Below are positions 60,782 through 64,000 of a DNA stretch of 64,000 nt, piece after piece (within the stretch, counting starts at the first letter, position 1; every line of letters begins with the position of its first letter). Where the stretch lies: assembly GCA_016186205.1 (NCBI GenBank), contig JACPMA010000014.1:1-64000 (forward strand), in the 5' to 3' direction. Origin of the DNA: Candidatus Peregrinibacteria bacterium. Its GTDB lineage: Bacteria; Patescibacteriota; Gracilibacteria; UBA1369; UM-FILTER-53-11. Below the pieces are notes generated by a model. That model did not search any database. It was not told the DNA's origin and was given only the letters and a program-made list of their open reading frames with translations. The position numbers were made by a program, and so were the translations under genes.

Positions 60782-60922
60782 TGTACGGTGCCCCAACGGG
60801 GCGGCGGACAAATGGCAATATCAACAGCAGTCGAATGCCGCAGCGAAGAGGCGCCGAGTTTAGGCGCCGATGAGCGAGGCGGGGTCGCGCGCGCGAGCCC
60901 TAAGGGGCGAGCGACGCGTGAC
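60782..60922. mobile_element. 141 bp GC-rich segment between tRNA-end repeats
   Basis: The segment lies between two copies of the tRNA-Glu 3' end and contains several inverted repeats: GTGCCCC-AAC-GGGGC, and a pair of GGCGCC copies around TTTA. It has no integrase and no credible ORF. It may be the remnant of an integrated element, a satellite, or a repeat that captured the tRNA end. The call as mobile is tentative. Confidence 0.4.
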
Positions 60923-60945
60923 CGACTCCCGCTGGCGCTGCCATT
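60923..60945 (+). repeat. Direct repeat, tRNA-Glu 3' end, copy 2
   Basis: This is an exact 23 bp copy of 60759-60781. It ends inside the stop codon of the convergent repeat-protein gene. Confidence 0.8.
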
Positions 60946-62185
60946 ATATTCCGAGAGCATCAGCAAATTCGCCTAAAATTGCTTTATTTGGAACTCCTAT
61001 ATTTCTCCCCAGCACTGCGTTTACAAACGCCGGACCTTTTTTAAATAGACCGAAATCCGTTTGGCTAAATTTTACCGTGCCAAAATCCATGAGAGAATCA
61101 CGATCCATAATGCCGTGCTTGGCCAAAGCCACTTTACATCTCACCAGTGTTACTTCGGAAAGCTGTGGTAATTGTAAAATATCGGCGAGCTCTTGGAATA
61201 TATCTAAACTCACTGAAGCAATTTTTCTTCCGAGGACTTCTTCAAGAAATACTTTTGCTCCCCCAAATGAACCAAAAGACAATCTTCTGAAAACTACTAC
61301 TCCGCATGTAATGAGAGAAAGGCGATCTGTAATTTGATGATTAGCAAGCGCATGGAGAAAAGCTTCTTTTTTATCAACTTCGGGTCGTTTTTTCATCTCC
61401 AGAAGATCAGCAATTTGCTTAAGATCCTTCTTCCTTAAACCTTTAAATGATCTAGACAAAACAAAACCGGCAAAACCTTGTCCTTTCCCGTATTCCCCAA
61501 AATCAAGCTCGTCAAATCTTGCTGGATTAAAATCAACGAGTGACTCACGATCGGTAATGCCATGTTTTTTTAAAGCTGCTTTGCATTTATCTTTTGTTGC
61601 TTCAGAAAATTCAGGAAGATTAAGAGCATCGGCAACTCTTGCTAAAATTTCCAAAGTAACATTGCCTCTTGGCATGCCGGTCATTTCACGACTAAGCTTT
61701 CGTACTGATTTTCCCAGAAGCGCTGAAATGAAACTTTTACCGAGTCCATATTCCCCAAAACGCAGTCTTGTAAATTTTATAGGGCCGCAAGCCAAGAGTG
61801 ACCTGCGATCGGTAATATTATGTCTTGCAAGAGCAATGACAAAATCATTTTGAGCTTGCCGCTCTAGTTCTTTCGCAATTTTCTTTCTGATAATTCGTAT
61901 TCTTGCCATGATGGGTTTGAAAATTCCTGTAACATCGAGAAGTTCGGCATTGTCTCGAACCATCTCATCAAACATCTGACAAAGCTCGGAGATTTTAATT
62001 GAGTTTGTTTTTTGAAATGCATCAAATACACGTTGGAGTTGTTTGCGAAAATGTGGGAGGAGGATGGTTTCGACAATAGCTCTATCCCGCTCGTTATAGA
62101 GAGCCGGAAGCTTTTCTAAAAGCTGAATCTCATATCTTTCTATTACTCCTGCCCCGATGCTGTAACGTCTCTCTAAATCAGGCAT
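60944..62185 (-). CDS. Protein with four tandem ~75-residue repeats, unknown function
   Basis: I do not recognise this 413-residue protein. Residues 1-110 are helical and charged. Then four repeats follow, each with H-x-I-(T/M)-D-R-x-S-L, then F-x-x-x-x-F-G-x-(Y/F)-G-x-G-x-x-F, L-(G/S)-(R/K), and (I/V/F)-A-D-x-L-x-L. Repeats 1 and 3 share a CG after the SL (SLLACG, SLITCG), repeats 2 and 4 share DF (SLVDF, SLMDF), so a two-repeat unit was duplicated. It has no signal peptide. It could be a nucleic-acid- or protein-binding scaffold, which is an inference. It starts 28 bases after its promoter. Confidence 0.7.
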   Translation of the reverse strand: MPDLERRYSIGAGVIERYEIQLLEKLPALYNERDRAIVETILLPHFRKQLQRVFDAFQKTNSIKISELCQMFDEMVRDNAELLDVTGIFKPIMARIRIIRKKIAKELERQAQNDFVIALARHNITDRRSLLACGPIKFTRLRFGEYGLGKSFISALLGKSVRKLSREMTGMPRGNVTLEILARVADALNLPEFSEATKDKCKAALKKHGITDRESLVDFNPARFDELDFGEYGKGQGFAGFVLSRSFKGLRKKDLKQIADLLEMKKRPEVDKKEAFLHALANHQITDRLSLITCGVVVFRRLSFGSFGGAKVFLEEVLGRKIASVSLDIFQELADILQLPQLSEVTLVRCKVALAKHGIMDRDSLMDFGTVKFSQTDFGLFKKGPAFVNAVLGRNIGVPNKAILGEFADALGI

Positions 62186-62206
62186 ACGGTATTGTTAAAA
62201 GGCTTT

Positions 62207-62235
62207 ATCATAGGGAAAAAAGCCCTTGAATGCAA
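62207..62235 (-). promoter_or_regulatory. Promoter of the four-repeat protein gene
   Basis: TTGCAT and TATGAT are separated by 17 bases on the minus strand. The predicted start is about 20 bases before the ATG at 62185. Confidence 0.65.
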
Positions 62236-62367
62236 CGGCGTAATATTTACTCCATCTATGCATCATCGAATTTTTGAAATTGCTACGTACAACACGTATT
62301 GCATACCACAACTGGATTGCGTGCGGCTTTTACGGAATCCACGCGTTTTACTTACTATCTTATATGA

Positions 62368-62395
62368 TTGAAATAACCTATAAATATGGTATAAT
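62368..62395 (+). promoter_or_regulatory. Promoter of the coiled-coil protein gene
   Basis: TTGAAA and TATAAT are spaced by 16 bases, with TGG directly before the -10. The leader would be about 37 bases. It is divergent from the repeat-protein promoter. Confidence 0.8.
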
Positions 62396-62438
62396 TAAAC
62401 TACCTAAGAAACCTCTAAAAAATACAAAAACAAACTTA

Positions 62439-64000
62439 TGGCAAACTCTTACATCCCTCAATCGAACCGTTCGCATTCGCTAAAAATTTGGCTTGGGGCT
62501 AGCGGTTTATTGTTGGCTGTAATTTTTATTTTTAGCTTTGGTGGAACGAATTTATTTAAAGGTAGTCTCGGCGATCTTCCATTCGAAGATGCGGCTGATG
62601 AAGCTGCTGCGCAAGAACGCGCAGTTGCGATTGCTGATGCAGAAATTGCGGCTGATGCAGATAATATTCGGGCAGAAATAACGGCTGATGTTGACGGAGA
62701 ACAGAGTGCTCTTGAAACGCTTCTGGAGGCCGTTCGAAGTAGACTTGCGTCCATGCGCGTGACACTCGCTGAGGCAGAAGCAAGAGGAGTTGATTTTGCT
62801 GTCGATATAGCTGCGGCTGAAGTAGAAGTCGTGCGTCTACAAGCAGAATTTGATGCAGCCAATATAGCCTACCAAAATGTAACAAGTGAACAAATAAGGG
62901 CCGAGCATACTGTTGAGCGTGAGCGAAGAAGCGTAAGATCTGCTCAGGATAATCTTGACAGGGAAAGCAGAAACGGGGGGCAAGCATTCGATCGCGCAAA
63001 CGATTCATTGGCGCGCGCTAGACAAAGGCTTGCCGAAGCAGAAACGAACCTCGTCGCTGCCATTGAGGCGTCTCGAGTTGCGATAGAACAGCGCACAGCA
63101 GCACAAGATGCTCTCACCTCGGCACAGGCCCGGCTCGATGAACTCCGGCGAGCCGAAAGATCTATTGAAAGACTTCGGGTGCAAATAGTTGAACTTGAAA
63201 ATGAGGAAAGGCGAGTGTCTGAACAAATTACGAGTGGCGAGATGAATCGCGATGTCTTTATTCAAAATCGGATTGATGCACGATATCGTGAAATTCGTGA
63301 TCGAGCCATTGTGGCGGCGCGCCAGCAAATTGCAGCAGAAGAAGAAGCTGCGGCAGTAGCGGAAGCAGCGCGACTTGAAGCTGAAAGGCTCGCTGCAGAA
63401 GCGACAGCGCAAGCAGAAGCTGACCGACTTGCCCTTGAAGCAGAAGCTGCTCGGCAACAAGCTGCTTTACAAGAATTTCAAAGGCGGGATGCGGAGCACG
63501 TCGTACTGGAAGAAGCAGCGCGACAAGCGGAATTTGAAGCACAACAATTAGAAATCATGGCTAACCAAGGCGATGAAGATGCGGTTGCACGGCTGGAAGA
63601 GGCGCGCAGAATTGCCGCGCAGGCTGCTTCTGATGCGGAGACAGCAAGACAGACGACTGCTGCAGCCAGAGAACAATATGAACAAATTCGCGCGGCAGCG
63701 GAAGAAGTAGTAGCAGTAGAACCGCCGGCAGAAGAAATCGCTATTGTGCCTAATCCAGAACCAGAAATTCCAGCAGAACCGGCTGCTCTGGCAGTTGAAA
63801 TTGCACCTGTGCCGGCCTCTGAAGTTGCTGCAAGCGCCCCTGCGGGAGGTGGTGGAGGTGGAGGTGGAGGTGGAGGTGGTGGAACGCCAGTTGGCGCTAT
63901 CACGCCAGTCTCAACACAACCGGCAAAAATTCAAGTAAATAAAATACCTGTTTCAACAAAATCAAGTCTACCGGCTGCGGCTGTTAAAAAACTTGAAACG
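62439..64000 (+). CDS. Long membrane-anchored coiled-coil protein (partial, runs off the window)
   Basis: The frame is open from the ATG at 62439 to the window end (520 codons, no stop). Residues 15-34 form one hydrophobic helix (KIWLGASGLLLAVIFIFSFG). The next 400 residues are a continuous Ala/Glu/Arg/Gln-rich coiled coil, TolA-like in composition (EAARLEAERLAAEATAQAEA). A Pro/Glu segment, 13 Gly codons built from GGA and GGT units (63845-63883) and a Thr/Pro/Lys-rich stretch follow. It probably spans the envelope as a rod, with the C-terminal part beyond the window. The minus-strand frames opposite it are shadows. Confidence 0.75.

Noticed and set aside
60782-60922. CRISPR array or integron site in the GC-rich segment after tRNA-Glu
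   Set aside because: The repeats are not evenly spaced and only the two tRNA-end copies are exact; no Cas or integrase gene is near.
63478-63903. Minus-strand frame with a polyproline run near the window end
   Set aside because: It is the antisense of the polyglycine and coiled-coil codons of the plus-strand gene, which has a strong promoter and a continuous frame.

Overview
The window looks like a chromosomal segment of a Candidate Phyla Radiation (Patescibacteria) bacterium, probably Parcubacteria-like or a relative. The finer taxon cannot be fixed from the sequence alone. The evidence is: densely packed genes with 4 to 35 bp overlaps; frequent extended -10 promoters (TGnTATAAT or TGnTATACT) with few Shine-Dalgarno sites and several apparently leaderless starts; a run of five VirB2-like type IV secretion pilins; a partial type IV pilus locus; AMP phosphorylase with ribose-1,5-bisphosphate isomerase; an RNHCP protein; and a Cys-rich protein of a kind I associate with these bacteria. 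The standard genetic code fits: TGA ends many genes, including ATGA junctions.

Layout. 1-1500: accessory genes (a transposase-like Zn ribbon cut by the window edge, an unknown protein, and a nucleotidyltransferase with a small partner and a SEC-C tail). 1514-10600: secA (disrupted), a polyprenyl-phosphate sugar transferase, RNase P RNA, a DUF6498-like membrane protein, a TPR protein, and ftsH (frameshifted)-hsp20-galU. 10744-12210: an unknown protein, tilS, RNHCP. 12267-17099: pilN/pilO/pilC-like genes and four pseudopilin or PilX-like genes. 17149-21527: metG, then five type IV secretion pilin genes on the minus strand. 21843-26444: an RlmI-like methyltransferase, then a three-gene minus-strand locus of unknown surface proteins, two of which end like outer-membrane beta barrels. 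26516-33170: ftsK, gltX, a Zn-ribbon protein, a lipoprotein, pta-ackA. 33181-40123: trpR with a trp operator, then trpE-trpGD-trpC-DAHP synthase-trpB-trpA with a second operator. 40089-46968: a PGDH-like dehydrogenase, AMP phosphorylase, R15P isomerase, an HNH protein, a dCMP-deaminase-like enzyme and a glycosyltransferase. 46949-52507: a phosphatase-like/propeller membrane protein, rpmH-rnpA-yidC-khpB, an SLH-RlpA protein and an FtsL-like protein. 52530-64000: a small membrane protein, malate dehydrogenase, an EamA-like protein, Fic, an ABC exporter, a large LamG/SLH-like surface protein, the Cys-rich protein, tRNA-Glu with a duplicated 3' end, a four-repeat protein of unknown function, and a long coiled-coil protein cut by the window end.

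How the genes work together. The trp block is a self-contained TrpR regulon: the repressor gene and the structural operon each carry an 18 bp operator with the same half sites and spacing as the E. coli operator. The operon also brings its own DAHP synthase but has no trpF in view. pta-ackA gives ATP from acetyl-CoA. AMP phosphorylase and R15P isomerase make the first two steps of nucleoside salvage toward ribulose-1,5-bisphosphate, but no RuBisCO is in the window. rpmH-rnpA-yidC-khpB is the usual gene order near oriC, though dnaA is not next to it.

Oddities: secA lacks roughly 30 codons covering its TNMAGRG-type motif and is out of frame. ftsH carries a one-base frameshift. Short repeats have entered coding or RNA genes in trpA, the RlmI-like gene and rnpB. 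Recognisable intrinsic terminators are almost absent. No stretch over about 300 bases lacks a gene or RNA; the longest gaps (21528-21842 and 62186-62438) hold promoters.
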